Assembly (NCBI GenBank): GCA_964550025.1
Contig: CAZJYI010000164.1
Span: forward strand, 1 to 23,177
Length of the DNA stretch: 23,177 bases
Source of the DNA: CAZJYI01 sp964550025
Lineage (GTDB): Bacteria > Verrucomicrobiota > Kiritimatiellia > UBA8416 > CAYOBW01
Direction of reading: 5' to 3'
The translations under genes were made by a program, and so were the position numbers. Below, one piece after another: positions 14,007 to 21,747 of this stretch. Each line of letters begins with the position of its first letter. The first letter of the stretch is position 1. A model generated the notes under the pieces. That model had not been told where the DNA came from. It was given only the letters and a program-made list of their open reading frames with translations, and made no database searches.

Positions 14007-16784
14007 ATGTCGAGATTCCGAAAGAGAGGACACGCAGTGGCAGGGTTGGTTTTCGTACTCGCAACCCTCTGCCCCGGGCAGACCGCGGTCAGGCCGGGCG
14101 ACAGCCTGCAGGCAGCATTGGACAACGGCAAAGACTTGCTCCTGCAGACGGGGGCGGTCTACGAGCTGCGCGAGACGCTCCGTTACACCAGACCGGGGCA
14201 GAAGATCCTGACGCCCGGCGTGCGAACGATCGCCGACTACGCCACGTTGCGCATCGCCGACACCAACCTGATGGCGCTCATTCACGCCGGCGGCGTGAGC
14301 GGCGCGGTCTTGCGCAACGTCATCGTCGACGGAAACCGCTATGGCGTCTCCACCGTGCTGAAGACCGGTGAAGGCGGTGGCGGACAGCCGCCGCTGGTCT
14401 TCTTCGGCGGCGCCGGTGCGATCGACCAGCAGGTCTGCGGCAACGTCATGATGAACACGCGTACATGGTCGACACTGAAGGTCCATGAAGGCGCAACAAA
14501 TATCCTGGTGGAGGGGAACACCATCCTCGGCGCCGGCGTCGATCCGCGCGGCAACGGGCGTGAGGCCGGTGAGGCGCCCTTCGGCTGGGGAGACGGCATC
14601 TCCTGCGCGGCGCGGAACACCACGATCCGCAACAACCTGATCATTGACCCGACCGACGTCGGCATCGTGTTGTATGGAGCCCCCGGCTCCATCGCGGAGG
14701 ACAACGTCGTGGCCTGTGTCTCCCGTGAATCGCTGGGCGGCATCAACATGGTCGACGCCATCCCGCATTACTCGCTGAACGACGACCACACTCTGGCAGA
14801 CTACCGTGGCGTGGTCGTTCGCGGCAACCTGATCGATGCGTTCGGAGCCAGAATCCATATCGCGCTTCCGATGGGAGGACCGCCATGGACCCCGAACTCG
14901 AAAGGGAAGATCCTGACCGGGGCAAAGGTCCACGGAAACATGATCAGCGGAGGTGCGGCCGCCTACGGGTACGTGGTCAACGGCGTGGACCGTTTCGAGG
15001 TCTACGACAACAAGAGCACGGCGGTCTATTCCGGCATCGGAGAAGGGCTGAATGCCAAGACCCCGCCGGATGCGCCCGGTCCGTTCCTCTACGACCCCGA
15101 GGGCGTCACCAACTCCAAACTGCAGCCGGAGTTCAAGCCCTGCACGCGCCACCTCGTTCACCTGCTCCGCTGCAACCACGGACCGACGAACGCGCTGGGC
15201 TACCGCGTCTACGGCTATGGCGAGGCCGAGGCCGAAGCCGCGGCTCGCGCCGCGTACATCGAGATGCTGGGGCGCCGCGCCGATCCCGGCGGGTTGGCCG
15301 ACAAGGTCAAGTGGCTGCAGAAGGGCGGTACGGCCGACGCGATGCGCGCCGGCATGATGAGCAGTGAGGAGTTCAAGGGGAAGTTCGGCGAGGTGGCGCC
15401 CGATCAGTTGCACGTATACCGGACCAAGCGCTGGTTCGGCATCCTCAACAGAATCCAGGTTGCGTTTCTCGATAACCAGGGCAGGCTGCCGTCCGCGAAA
15501 GTGCTCTACGGGCAAGCGTTGAGCGTGATGGAGGGCAACGCGATATCCACCCCTGCCGACACGTCGACGCTGAAGGGCAAAGTGATGTGCGGATACCAGG
15601 CGTGGTACCGCTGCCCGGGGGACGGCTCGGGGCTGAGCTGGGTCCACTACCGGGGACAGGCACGGATCGGCGAAGCGGGGGATTTCTGGCCCGGCAGGTG
15701 CGGCATTGAGTACTGGCCGGACATGAGTGAGCTTGACGACGACGAGAAGTTCAGAACCCTGTTCAGGCATACCGACGGGCGCGCCGCCTATGTCTACAGC
15801 TCCCACGTCGCCAAGACGACAATCCGCCATTTCAAGTGGATGAAGGACTATGGCATCGATGGTGTCTTCGTGCAGCGATTCATCATGGAAACGACCATCG
15901 ACGGGGACCAGGAGGCCATCCTGAGCGGCAGAGGATTCAACCGCGTATTGGAACACTGCCGCGAGGGCGCCAACAAGTACGGGCGCACCTACGCGGTCAT
16001 GTATGACCTGACGTCCATGCCGGCAGACTACGTCGATGAGTTCAAAGCCGACTGGCGCTACCTGGTCGACAAAATGAAGATCTCGCGCGACCCCAACGAC
16101 GACGCCTACCAGCGCCACAACGGAAAGCCGGTCGTCGGGATATGGGGCGTCGGTTTCGACGGCCGCGGATACGGTGCGAAGGACTGCGCGGAGATCATCG
16201 ATTTTCTGAAGAACGATCCGAAGTACGGCGGAATGACTGTGCTCTTGGGGACGCCCCTGGGGTGGCGGCTCGGGGACCGGGACGGCGGCGACGTCAGGAA
16301 GTGGAGCCCGGTCTACCGGGCCGCTGATATCATCTGCCCCTGGACGGTCGGCCGCTTCGGTGGCCAGGGCGGCGCAAGGGACTACGCGGCCGGACGCGCG
16401 AAGGAAGACCACGAGTGGTGCCGTGAACGCGGTCTTGAGTTCATGCCGGTCGTTTTCCCCGGGTTCTGCTGGTCGAACCTCAAGAAGGGCACGAACGAGA
16501 ACCCGGGCGCCTTTATCGACCGCGAGGGGGGCCGCTTTCTCTGGACGCAGTACGTAGGGCTGATCAAGGAAGCCGGCGCCACCATGATCTACCAGGCCAT
16601 GTTCGACGAGCTGGACGAAGGCACGCAGATCTACAAGGTGACGAATGACCCACCCGTCGGGAAGAGCACGTTCAAGACGTACGGCGACCTGCCGTCGGAC
16701 CATTATCTCTGGCTTGTCGGCCAGGCGGCCAGGATGCTGCGAGGGGAAATCCCGGCGAGCCCTGAGTTGCCGAGGCGGCCGTGA
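14007..16784 (+). CDS. Exported fusion: parallel beta-helix, DUF4214 and GH71/99-like hydrolase
   Basis: The protein is 925 residues from ATG 14007, preferred over GTG 13998 because AAAGGTG sits 6 nt before the ATG. A signal peptide (HAVAGLVFVLATLCPGQ) is followed by a beta-helix region of about 27-345 with repeating VxxNxI/NxxI turns (LRNVIVDGN, ILVEGNTILG, IRNNLIID, VVRGNLID, VHGNMISGG), as in pectate-lyase-like folds. Residues about 409-460 fit DUF4214 (AYIEMLGRRADPGGLADKV, then MMSSEEFKGKFG). From about 521 to the end comes a GH71/99-like domain (VMCGYQAWY, FPGFCWSNLKKG, MFDELDEGT with Glu868 and Glu871), paralogous to the protein at 9742. It probably binds or cuts a polysaccharide outside the cell. 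The regulator's start codon overlaps its stop. The beta-helix could be catalytic or only binding. Confidence 0.85.
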   Translation: MSRFRKRGHAVAGLVFVLATLCPGQTAVRPGDSLQAALDNGKDLLLQTGAVYELRETLRYTRPGQKILTPGVRTIADYATLRIADTNLMALIHAGGVSGAVLRNVIVDGNRYGVSTVLKTGEGGGGQPPLVFFGGAGAIDQQVCGNVMMNTRTWSTLKVHEGATNILVEGNTILGAGVDPRGNGREAGEAPFGWGDGISCAARNTTIRNNLIIDPTDVGIVLYGAPGSIAEDNVVACVSRESLGGINMVDAIPHYSLNDDHTLADYRGVVVRGNLIDAFGARIHIALPMGGPPWTPNSKGKILTGAKVHGNMISGGAAAYGYVVNGVDRFEVYDNKSTAVYSGIGEGLNAKTPPDAPGPFLYDPEGVTNSKLQPEFKPCTRHLVHLLRCNHGPTNALGYRVYGYGEAEAEAAARAAYIEMLGRRADPGGLADKVKWLQKGGTADAMRAGMMSSEEFKGKFGEVAPDQLHVYRTKRWFGILNRIQVAFLDNQGRLPSAKVLYGQALSVMEGNAISTPADTSTLKGKVMCGYQAWYRCPGDGSGLSWVHYRGQARIGEAGDFWPGRCGIEYWPDMSELDDDEKFRTLFRHTDGRAAYVYSSHVAKTTIRHFKWMKDYGIDGVFVQRFIMETTIDGDQEAILSGRGFNRVLEHCREGANKYGRTYAVMYDLTSMPADYVDEFKADWRYLVDKMKISRDPNDDAYQRHNGKPVVGIWGVGFDGRGYGAKDCAEIIDFLKNDPKYGGMTVLLGTPLGWRLGDRDGGDVRKWSPVYRAADIICPWTVGRFGGQGGARDYAAGRAKEDHEWCRERGLEFMPVVFPGFCWSNLKKGTNENPGAFIDREGGRFLWTQYVGLIKEAGATMIYQAMFDELDEGTQIYKVTNDPPVGKSTFKTYGDLPSDHYLWLVGQAARMLRGEIPASPELPRRP

Positions 16785-17923
16785 CGCCGTGGGAGAGCGA
16801 ACGCGGCGGGAGTTCGGACTCCATGAAGGCAAGGCGTACAAACAAGTTCCTCGGCATCGCAAGGATGCTGGAGACGCGGGTGAAGCGAGGGGACTATGCC
16901 CTTCGCAAGCTGCCGAGTGAGAACGAACTGGCGGAGGAGACGGGCGTCAGCCGCATGACGGCGCGTAAAGCGCTGACCCACTTGATCGACAGAGGGATCC
17001 TGGTCCGTCCGCCGCACGGACGGCTGGAAATCGCGGACGGCAGCAAGGGCAGGACCACGGTCTGCCAGATCGCGTTCCTCATGCCGCCGGTCGTTTCGGA
17101 GGACGTGCAGGTCTGGCAGTGGGCGGCGGAAAGCGCCGCAAGCAGGATGGGAGGCATCCTCCGCCCCGTGGTCTTCACCGATTGGAACGACGTCCTGATC
17201 ACGGGTGTTCTGAAGGGGTTCGACGGCGTGTTCCTGATGCAGACGGGTGTGGCCGTGCCCTCCACGGCCATTCAGACGCTCAAGAGCAGCGCGTGTCGGA
17301 TCGTGTCGCTCGACCTTGACCTCTCCAAAGAGGGCATCCCCTCCATACACCTGTTCCCCCAACACGCCGTCTGGAAACTGCTCGACTACGTCAAGGGTTT
17401 GGGACACACGCGCATCGCCTGCTTCAACACCTGCAAAATGAACGTCGTCATTCAGCGCCGCATCGACGACTGGCGGGAATGGAAGGCCGACCGCGGCGCC
17501 GAAGGGGAGCTGTTCAACGCCCCCGGCAAGGACAGCACCATTGATTACGGCGCCGTGTGCGCGGAAAGGGAGTTCGGGCGTCTCCTGGACCGCGAGACCT
17601 TCGAGGACACCGCCGTCCTCTGCACCAACGTGTGGACCGCGCTGGGTGTCGAGAAGGCCATGGACCGGCGCGGTCTCAAGGTGGGCAAGGCGATCTCCGT
17701 CTGCGCCATCAACGACGAAATGCTGGCGCCGTGGCTGAGCCCTACCCTCACCGCGCTCCGTATGCCAAACGTGGAGAGCATGCTCACCACCTGCGTGCAA
17801 TGGATGACGAGTGGCGCCAAGGCCTGGCAAGGCCCCATGCTCCTGACCCCCCGGGACGTCCCCCTCCACATCGGCGAATCCACGGGACCTTTTGATCGAC
17901 GATTGCTGATCGGCGATTGTTGA
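16781..17923 (+). CDS. GntR-type HTH regulator with LacI-like sugar-sensing domain
   Basis: The protein is 380 residues from GTG 16781, whose GTGA overlaps the previous stop; GAGG lies upstream. ATG 16823 would remove 14 residues and is possible. Residues about 22-78 form a GntR winged helix (LPSENELAEETGVSRMTARKALTHLIDRGILVRPPHG). Residues about 90-365 resemble the periplasmic-binding-protein-like effector domain of LacI regulators (GLGHTRIACF, AVLCTNVWTALGVEKAMDRRGLKVGKAISV, LSPTLTALRMP), as in AraR-type hybrids. It should bind a sugar and control the locus it ends; the palindrome at 6711-6736 is a candidate site. The last ten residues (FDRRLLIGDC) are encoded by a GATTG-type intergenic repeat, so the tail and stop are probably acquired. 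Confidence 0.9.
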   Translation: MTPWESERGGSSDSMKARRTNKFLGIARMLETRVKRGDYALRKLPSENELAEETGVSRMTARKALTHLIDRGILVRPPHGRLEIADGSKGRTTVCQIAFLMPPVVSEDVQVWQWAAESAASRMGGILRPVVFTDWNDVLITGVLKGFDGVFLMQTGVAVPSTAIQTLKSSACRIVSLDLDLSKEGIPSIHLFPQHAVWKLLDYVKGLGHTRIACFNTCKMNVVIQRRIDDWREWKADRGAEGELFNAPGKDSTIDYGAVCAEREFGRLLDRETFEDTAVLCTNVWTALGVEKAMDRRGLKVGKAISVCAINDEMLAPWLSPTLTALRMPNVESMLTTCVQWMTSGAKAWQGPMLLTPRDVPLHIGESTGPFDRRLLIGDC

Positions 17924-18034
17924 TTTGTGATGTGTGAGAGACCGGTGCAAAACAACGGTCCTGGACTGGGAACCGCCCGATACCGCGCCCCCTCACTTCT
18001 GCCCTCAGCAATCATCAATCGCCAATCGGCATTC
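17894..18034. repeat. Short-period GATTG-type intergenic repeat, two inverted blocks
   Basis: Block 1 (17894-17938) is made of variants of GATTGNTGAT and GGCGATTG. Block 2 (18006-18034) is the same kind of sequence in inverse orientation (CAATCATCAATCGCCAATC). Block 1 begins inside the last codons of the GntR gene and provides its stop. Confidence 0.65.
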
Positions 18035-18348
18035 GGTCTCCCATACTCCGACGGGAGGGGAGCCATCGTGCCGGCGCAGATGCCCGGAAGATATCTGAGC
18101 CTATCGGAGAGGGTCTCTGCGCTCCGACACCTGGTTCTGCTCAGGGCTGCCATACCAATCTGTGGACGACGAGCGGCTATGTAGCAGGGGCGCGCCCCCC
18201 CTTCTGTCGCTTCGCTCCATACGGCGTGGCAGCCTCAGCTCCTCGCTCCGCTCCCCAGGGCTAGTTCAGGAGATGGCGTGCCAGCCGACTTGCCCGCCAT
18301 AGCTCGGAGAGCGACGGCGGGAGCTCCGAGTTGTGAGCGATAACCCAG
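17924..18348. other. Intergenic stretch without a convincing gene
   Basis: This holds the GATTG-type repeats, a GC palindrome GGGGCGCGCCCC near 18187-18198, two GGCGTGSCAGCC copies around 18222-18286, and hairpin sequence related to the tRNA-abutting module (18292-18330). Short open frames exist but show no family features. Confidence 0.5.
18292..18330. repeat. Half-module hairpin related to the tRNA-abutting repeat
   Basis: GCCCGCC (18292-18298) pairs with GGCGGG (18316-18321), and CTCGGAG (18303-18309) pairs with CTCCGAG (18324-18330), giving two mutually exclusive stems. Sequence and layout resemble hairpin 2 of the module at 5074-5101. Confidence 0.55.
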
Positions 18349-18444
18349 GTTGGCCCGCCTACGCCAAGGCTCCCGCCTCCGCCGAGGCTACGGCGGACAA
18401 GACGGCGGGCAGCCTTCGCTCTACGCTACGCTCCGAGCGAAGGC
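18349..18444 (-). repeat. tRNA-abutting hairpin module, copy 2
   Basis: On the minus strand this starts at the base after the CCA of tRNA-Leu. Hairpin 1 has the same 10-bp stem as copy 1 (GCCTTCGCTC at 18444-18435, GAGCGAAGGC at 18421-18412), but its loop is different (GGAGCGTAGCGTA). It continues with GCTGCCCGCCGT, an extra CCGCC / GGCGG section, and ends with GCCTTGGCGTAGGCGGG and CCAACC as in copy 1. Confidence 0.85.
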
Positions 18445-18529
18445 TGGTGGGCGAGGCGGGACTCGAACCCGCAAGGATTGCTCCACAGGATCCTAAATCC
18501 TGCGCGTCTGCCAGTTTCGCCACTCGCCC
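18445..18529 (-). tRNA. tRNA-Leu(TAG)
   Basis: This is a class II tRNA with a long variable arm (TGGAGCAATCC). The acceptor stem is GGGCGAG / CTCGCCC, the anticodon stem CAGGA / TCCTG encloses anticodon TAG (18495-18493), and the T arm is GCGGGTTCGAGTCCCGC. Discriminator A and an encoded CCA end at 18445. No clear promoter was found upstream. Confidence 0.96.
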
Positions 18530-18557
18530 AATGTTGTCGTCTGCGACCGGGTTCCCA

Positions 18558-18833
18558 CTATCCGCCGTCCGATCGCACCTCGCTGCCATACGAAGGCGGT
18601 GTGCCCTCGCGGACCATTTCGATCCGTTGTTCCGGGGGGATAGGAAAGTCGAAGATGCGGTCCAGGTCAATGCGAACCTCCGGGAAAGTTGGGCTGATGA
18701 GCGTGTCGCCCTTTGTGTAGCCCGCGACGAAACGATAGGTCTCGCCGTCGATGATCTCCCAGCGCTGGCCGTCATCCCAACTCCGGTAGTCATCCCACGT
18801 GAAACGCCTCTTCTGCGCGGGCATGGTGTTCAT
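18558..18833 (-). pseudogene. Uma2-family (DUF820) endonuclease remnant with internal deletion
   Basis: The frame codes 91 residues from ATG 18833, chosen because GGAGAGGAA lies 8-9 nt upstream. The N-terminus (FTWDDYRSWDDGQRWEIIDGE) is the start of a Uma2-family protein, and the C-terminus (GYTKGDTLISPTFPEVRIDLDRIF) is its normal end. The two are joined directly at about residues 34-37, so the roughly 100-residue middle carrying the PD-(D/E)XK catalytic core is absent. Normal members are about 180-200 residues. The deletion is in frame and the ends are well preserved, so it may be recent or the short protein may be kept. The stop lies 28 bp before tRNA-Leu on the same strand. No nuclease activity is expected. 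Confidence 0.75.
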
Positions 18834-18871
18834 CCGACGATTCCTCTCCAACATCCCGATGACAGAGCCAA

Positions 18872-18932
18872 GAACCAACGGTCAATGACCAGCGACCCGC
18901 GACTAGCGACTCGCGACCAGTGACCAATGACA
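18872..18932. repeat. Short-period GACCAGTGACC-type intergenic repeat
   Basis: Variants of a 7-10 bp unit (GTCAATGACC, AGCGACCCGC, GACTAGCGAC, TCGCGACCAG, TGACCAATGAC) follow one another between the Uma2 remnant and the aminotransferase stop. It belongs to the same class of low-complexity intergenic sequence as the blocks at 17894, 20221 and 21554 but has a different unit. Confidence 0.65.
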
Positions 18933-18963
18933 CCCAGTCCTCTCCGCGAACACCTCCACCAGT

Positions 18964-20124
18964 CTACAGTGCGCCCACGAAGCGCGCCAGGCGCGCGCAG
19001 CCTTCCTCGATGTTCTCCTTGCTGCAGGCATAGGACAGGCGGACGTTGCCGTCGGCGCCGAAAGCCGCGCCGGGCACAACGGCCACCTTCTCGGCCTCGA
19101 GCAGGCGCTCGGCGAACGCCACCGATCCCAAACCGAACGAGGAGATGTTGGGTAGCGCGTAGAACGCGCCCTGGGGCCGCACGCAAGTCACGCCGTCGAT
19201 GGCCGTCAACCGCTCGTAGATCAGGTCGCGGCGCTCGGCAAACGCGGCCACCATGGCTGCCACGTCGGCGGCGGCCGAGGACAGCGCCGCGAGGGCGCCG
19301 TACTGCGCAAAGGTGTTCGGCCCCGACGTGCTGTGGCTCTGCAGCGTGGCAGCCGTCTTGGCGATCGGCAGGGGCGCACCGAAGTAACCGAGGCGCCAAC
19401 CGGTCATCGAGAAGGCCTTGCTGAACCCGTTCATCGTGATCGTCTGAGCCAGGATCTGGTCGCTGAAGCTACCGGTACTAACCTGCTCCACGCCGTCGTA
19501 GACCATCTTCTCGTAGATCTCGTCGGACACGATAAGGACGTCCGGGTGCTGCACGATGACATCGGCCAGCGCCCGCAGCTCCGCGGGGGAGTAGACGACG
19601 CCGATCGGGTTCGACGGTGAGTTGATGACCACGGCGCGCGTGCGGTCCGTGATGGCGTCCGCCAGCGCCGACGGCGACATCTTGAAATCGCAGGACTCCT
19701 CGGTCTCAAGGATAACCGGCTTACCCCCGGCGATTTTCACCATCTCGGGATAGCTCAGCCAGTAAGGGGCGGGAATGATGACTTCGTCGCCCGGTGCACA
19801 GGCGGCCATGAAGATGTTGAACAGGGAGTGCTTGCCGCCGTTGCTCACCAGGATCTGCTCGGGGGCATAGGTCACGCCGTTCTCGACACGGAGCTTTTCG
19901 GAAATCGCCTCGCGCAGGGCCAGCAGACCCGTGGCGGGCGTGTACTTGGTCTCGCCCCGGGCCAGCGCCGCCGCTGCCGCGGCCTTGATGACCTCGGGGG
20001 TGTCGAAATCGGGCTCGCCGGCGGCGAAGCTGCAGACGTCCTCACCGGCCTTTGCGAGTGCTTTGGCTTTGCTTGTGATCGCCAGGGACGCCGACGGCGG
20101 GATTGCTGCAATCGTCTCGTTCAT
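18964..20124 (-). CDS. aspC: Aspartate aminotransferase, class I, PLP-dependent
   Basis: This 386-residue protein would transfer the amino group between aspartate and 2-oxoglutarate in the cytoplasm, linking the citric acid cycle to amino-acid synthesis. It is full length and shows the fold-type I landmarks: AAGEPDFDTPE, SNGGKHS at the cofactor phosphate site, Asn172 in SNPIG (more often NPTG), Asp201 in VSDEIYE, the PLP-binding Lys236 in GFSKAFSMTGWRLGY, and Arg362 in VRLSYACS for the substrate alpha-carboxylate. These fit the Ib (AspC/AatA-like) group, so substrate use could include other amino acids. GAGAGAGGAC precedes the ATG. It is separated from the NDK gene upstream by 219 bp of repeats, so it probably has its own promoter, which I could not place. 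Confidence 0.93.
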   Translation of the reverse strand: MNETIAAIPPSASLAITSKAKALAKAGEDVCSFAAGEPDFDTPEVIKAAAAAALARGETKYTPATGLLALREAISEKLRVENGVTYAPEQILVSNGGKHSLFNIFMAACAPGDEVIIPAPYWLSYPEMVKIAGGKPVILETEESCDFKMSPSALADAITDRTRAVVINSPSNPIGVVYSPAELRALADVIVQHPDVLIVSDEIYEKMVYDGVEQVSTGSFSDQILAQTITMNGFSKAFSMTGWRLGYFGAPLPIAKTAATLQSHSTSGPNTFAQYGALAALSSAAADVAAMVAAFAERRDLIYERLTAIDGVTCVRPQGAFYALPNISSFGLGSVAFAERLLEAEKVAVVPGAAFGADGNVRLSYACSKENIEEGCARLARFVGAL

Positions 20125-20163
20125 CAGATCTGTCCTCTCTCTCTTTGTATCGACGTTGGCTTG

Positions 20164-20189
20164 CCCGCCGAAGCCTTGGCGAAGGCGGG
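20164..20189. repeat. Solitary hairpin 2 of the tRNA-abutting module
   Basis: CCCGCC (20164-20169) pairs with GGCGGG (20184-20189) around a GCCTTGGC core, the same plan as 5075-5100. No tRNA is adjacent. It lies in the leader region of the aminotransferase gene. Confidence 0.65.
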
Positions 20190-20220
20190 TTATTGACTGT
20201 TGTGCCGGGCTGCTGGCATT

Positions 20221-20333
20221 GCAGATCTCAAATCTCAGATTTCAGAAGAACCTGACACGGACGGACTCTGAAATCTGCCATTCCCCTCACCGCCGCCCGG
20301 ACGCTGAGATCTGAGATCTGAAATGTGAAATTC
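20221..20333. repeat. Short-period AGATCTGAAAT-type intergenic repeat
   Basis: Blocks 20221-20246 (GATCTCAAATCTCAGATTTC) and 20303-20332 (variants of CTGAGATCTGAGATCTG and AAATGTGAAATTC) are in inverse orientation around a central GCAGATTTCAGAG-like copy. They fill most of the gap between the NDK and aminotransferase genes. Confidence 0.65.
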
Positions 20334-20343
20334 TCCCTCCACC

Positions 20344-21507
20344 CTACCCATAGTACTTCGCCACCAACGGTCCGATTGTGTCTTCTTCCATGTCGATAAT
20401 GCCCATCTCTCTCGCGGCATTCTCTGGAGAGTCCGAAGCGTGGGCCGCGTTAACCATGATGTCGTGTCCGAACTCGCGGCGAACGGAGCCCGGCCTGGCC
20501 TTGTGCGGATCCGTCGGCCCCAGGATCTTCCGGATGATGCGCACGGCATCTGCCCCTTCATAGACGAGGGCCAGGCACTCCTCGTTGCACATTTCATCCT
20601 CGGCGCCCTCGGGGCAATCCGACGGCCGGTGCCCGGTCATGAATTCGACGATGCTCTCGAACTGGTGCTGGGCGAAGTTCCTTCCCAACCGCCGGCAGAG
20701 GGCGCGCGCGATGCGTTCCGGAACGGGGAACTCAAATGCGTCTTCCAGAACGCGGGCCGCCTTCGACCACCCGATATTCTCGAACTTCTCCTTCAGAACA
20801 TCGCGCACGGGGCCGTAGAACTCCACGGCCTGTGCCACCGTCATGGCGAACTTCTTCACGGAAACGATGCGCAGACCCGAGGTCGAGAGCACGTCGATGA
20901 TGCTGCCGGGACGCAGGCTGGCAAAACGGAAATTGTCGGGCTTCAGCATGACCAGCGTCTTCTGTACGTCCTTGCCGCTGGCCACGTCGGTTGCGGAATC
21001 GATCACCCCACCGTCCTTCGCCGAGTAGGAGGCCCACAGTCTGAGCATGGTCTTGCAGCGTTCTCGGGTCGGCGCGGCAAAAATGGCCGGTTCGAAGTAG
21101 CGAACGCTGCCGTCGCGGTTCTCGATGTAGTCCCCGTAGGTGTCGCGGATAGTGGATCCCGACACCACGTGGTTGTCCGCGCTTCCGGTGACCTTCCAGA
21201 TCGTCTCCACGGCATTCTCGCCCTCGAACAGCAGGAGCATCACACGGCGCGGCCGGCCCGTCTCGGGATCGGGCACGTATGACCTGAGCACGTAGTCCGA
21301 GAGCAGGCGCGACACGCGTGGATGGCTCACGCCGTCCCGGCGAATCCGCTCCGCGTAGGACTCCGCCAGCTCCCGGCTCGGGCCGAACATCCGCGCCCCT
21401 ACCAGCTTCAAGTCCGAACGCATGATCACGCGCGCAATCACCCCACCCGTGCGCGATTTCGCGATCGTGTAGGGGTTGATGAGGACGTATGCCAGTTCCG
21501 TTGCCAT
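20344..21507 (-). CDS. ndk: Tandem nucleoside diphosphate kinase with one degenerate domain
   Basis: This protein is 387 residues from ATG 21507. A longer open frame extends upstream, but only through low-complexity repeat, so it is rejected. NDK moves a phosphate from ATP to other nucleoside diphosphates through a phosphohistidine. Residues 1-165 resemble an NDK domain (LINPYTIAKSRTGGVI, LLLFEGENAVETIWKVTG) but have Asn11 in place of the catalytic Lys and FEPAIF where the family has the NxxH segment. Residues 180-387 form a second domain with Lys189 in VMLKPDN and His356 in NAAHASDSPE, so only this half should be catalytic. It also has an insert (GHRPSDCPEGAEDEMCNEEC) with two cysteines. The first domain may serve structure or regulation. 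Normal NDK is about 140-150 residues. Confidence 0.9.
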   Translation of the reverse strand: MATELAYVLINPYTIAKSRTGGVIARVIMRSDLKLVGARMFGPSRELAESYAERIRRDGVSHPRVSRLLSDYVLRSYVPDPETGRPRRVMLLLFEGENAVETIWKVTGSADNHVVSGSTIRDTYGDYIENRDGSVRYFEPAIFAAPTRERCKTMLRLWASYSAKDGGVIDSATDVASGKDVQKTLVMLKPDNFRFASLRPGSIIDVLSTSGLRIVSVKKFAMTVAQAVEFYGPVRDVLKEKFENIGWSKAARVLEDAFEFPVPERIARALCRRLGRNFAQHQFESIVEFMTGHRPSDCPEGAEDEMCNEECLALVYEGADAVRIIRKILGPTDPHKARPGSVRREFGHDIMVNAAHASDSPENAAREMGIIDMEEDTIGPLVAKYYG

Positions 21508-21553
21508 CTTTCCATTCTCTCTCCAGACCCCATCCGAAAAGGGTCTCCACCGC

Positions 21554-21716
21554 CAAATCCGAAAACCGAATACCGAAACTCGAAACAAACTCGAAATCCG
21601 AAGGCCCCAATGTCCGAGGCCGGAGACAGACTCTCGCATGGCGCTTCAAGTTTCTGTCATTTCCCCCTTTCGGGATTCGACGTTGTTTCGGATTTCGTGC
21701 TTCGAGATTCGGGTTT
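21554..21716. repeat. Short-period CGAAACTCGAA-type intergenic repeat, two inverted blocks
   Basis: Block 1 (21554-21602) has variants of AATCCGAAAACCGAATACCG and CTCGAAAC. Block 2 (21669-21716) has the inverse kind (GGATTTCGTGCTTCGAGATTCG). They fill the gap between the CstA-type and NDK genes, which are both on the minus strand. Confidence 0.65.
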
Positions 21717-21747
21717 GCGCGCCCACAGTCTCTTCATCGTGCGCGGT

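Noticed and set aside
13878..16862. Antisense open frame of 994 codons opposite the beta-helix/GH71-99-like fusion
   Set aside because: It is a GC-driven shadow. The plus strand has a signal peptide and clear domains, and the antisense translation shows no family motif.
16703..17950. Antisense open frame of 415 codons opposite the GntR-type gene
   Set aside because: It is a shadow of a clear winged-helix/LacI-like gene, with no motif of its own.
18187..18198. GGGGCGCGCCCC palindrome as a terminator
   Set aside because: There is no loop and only two T residues follow the C run, so it does not fit an intrinsic terminator.
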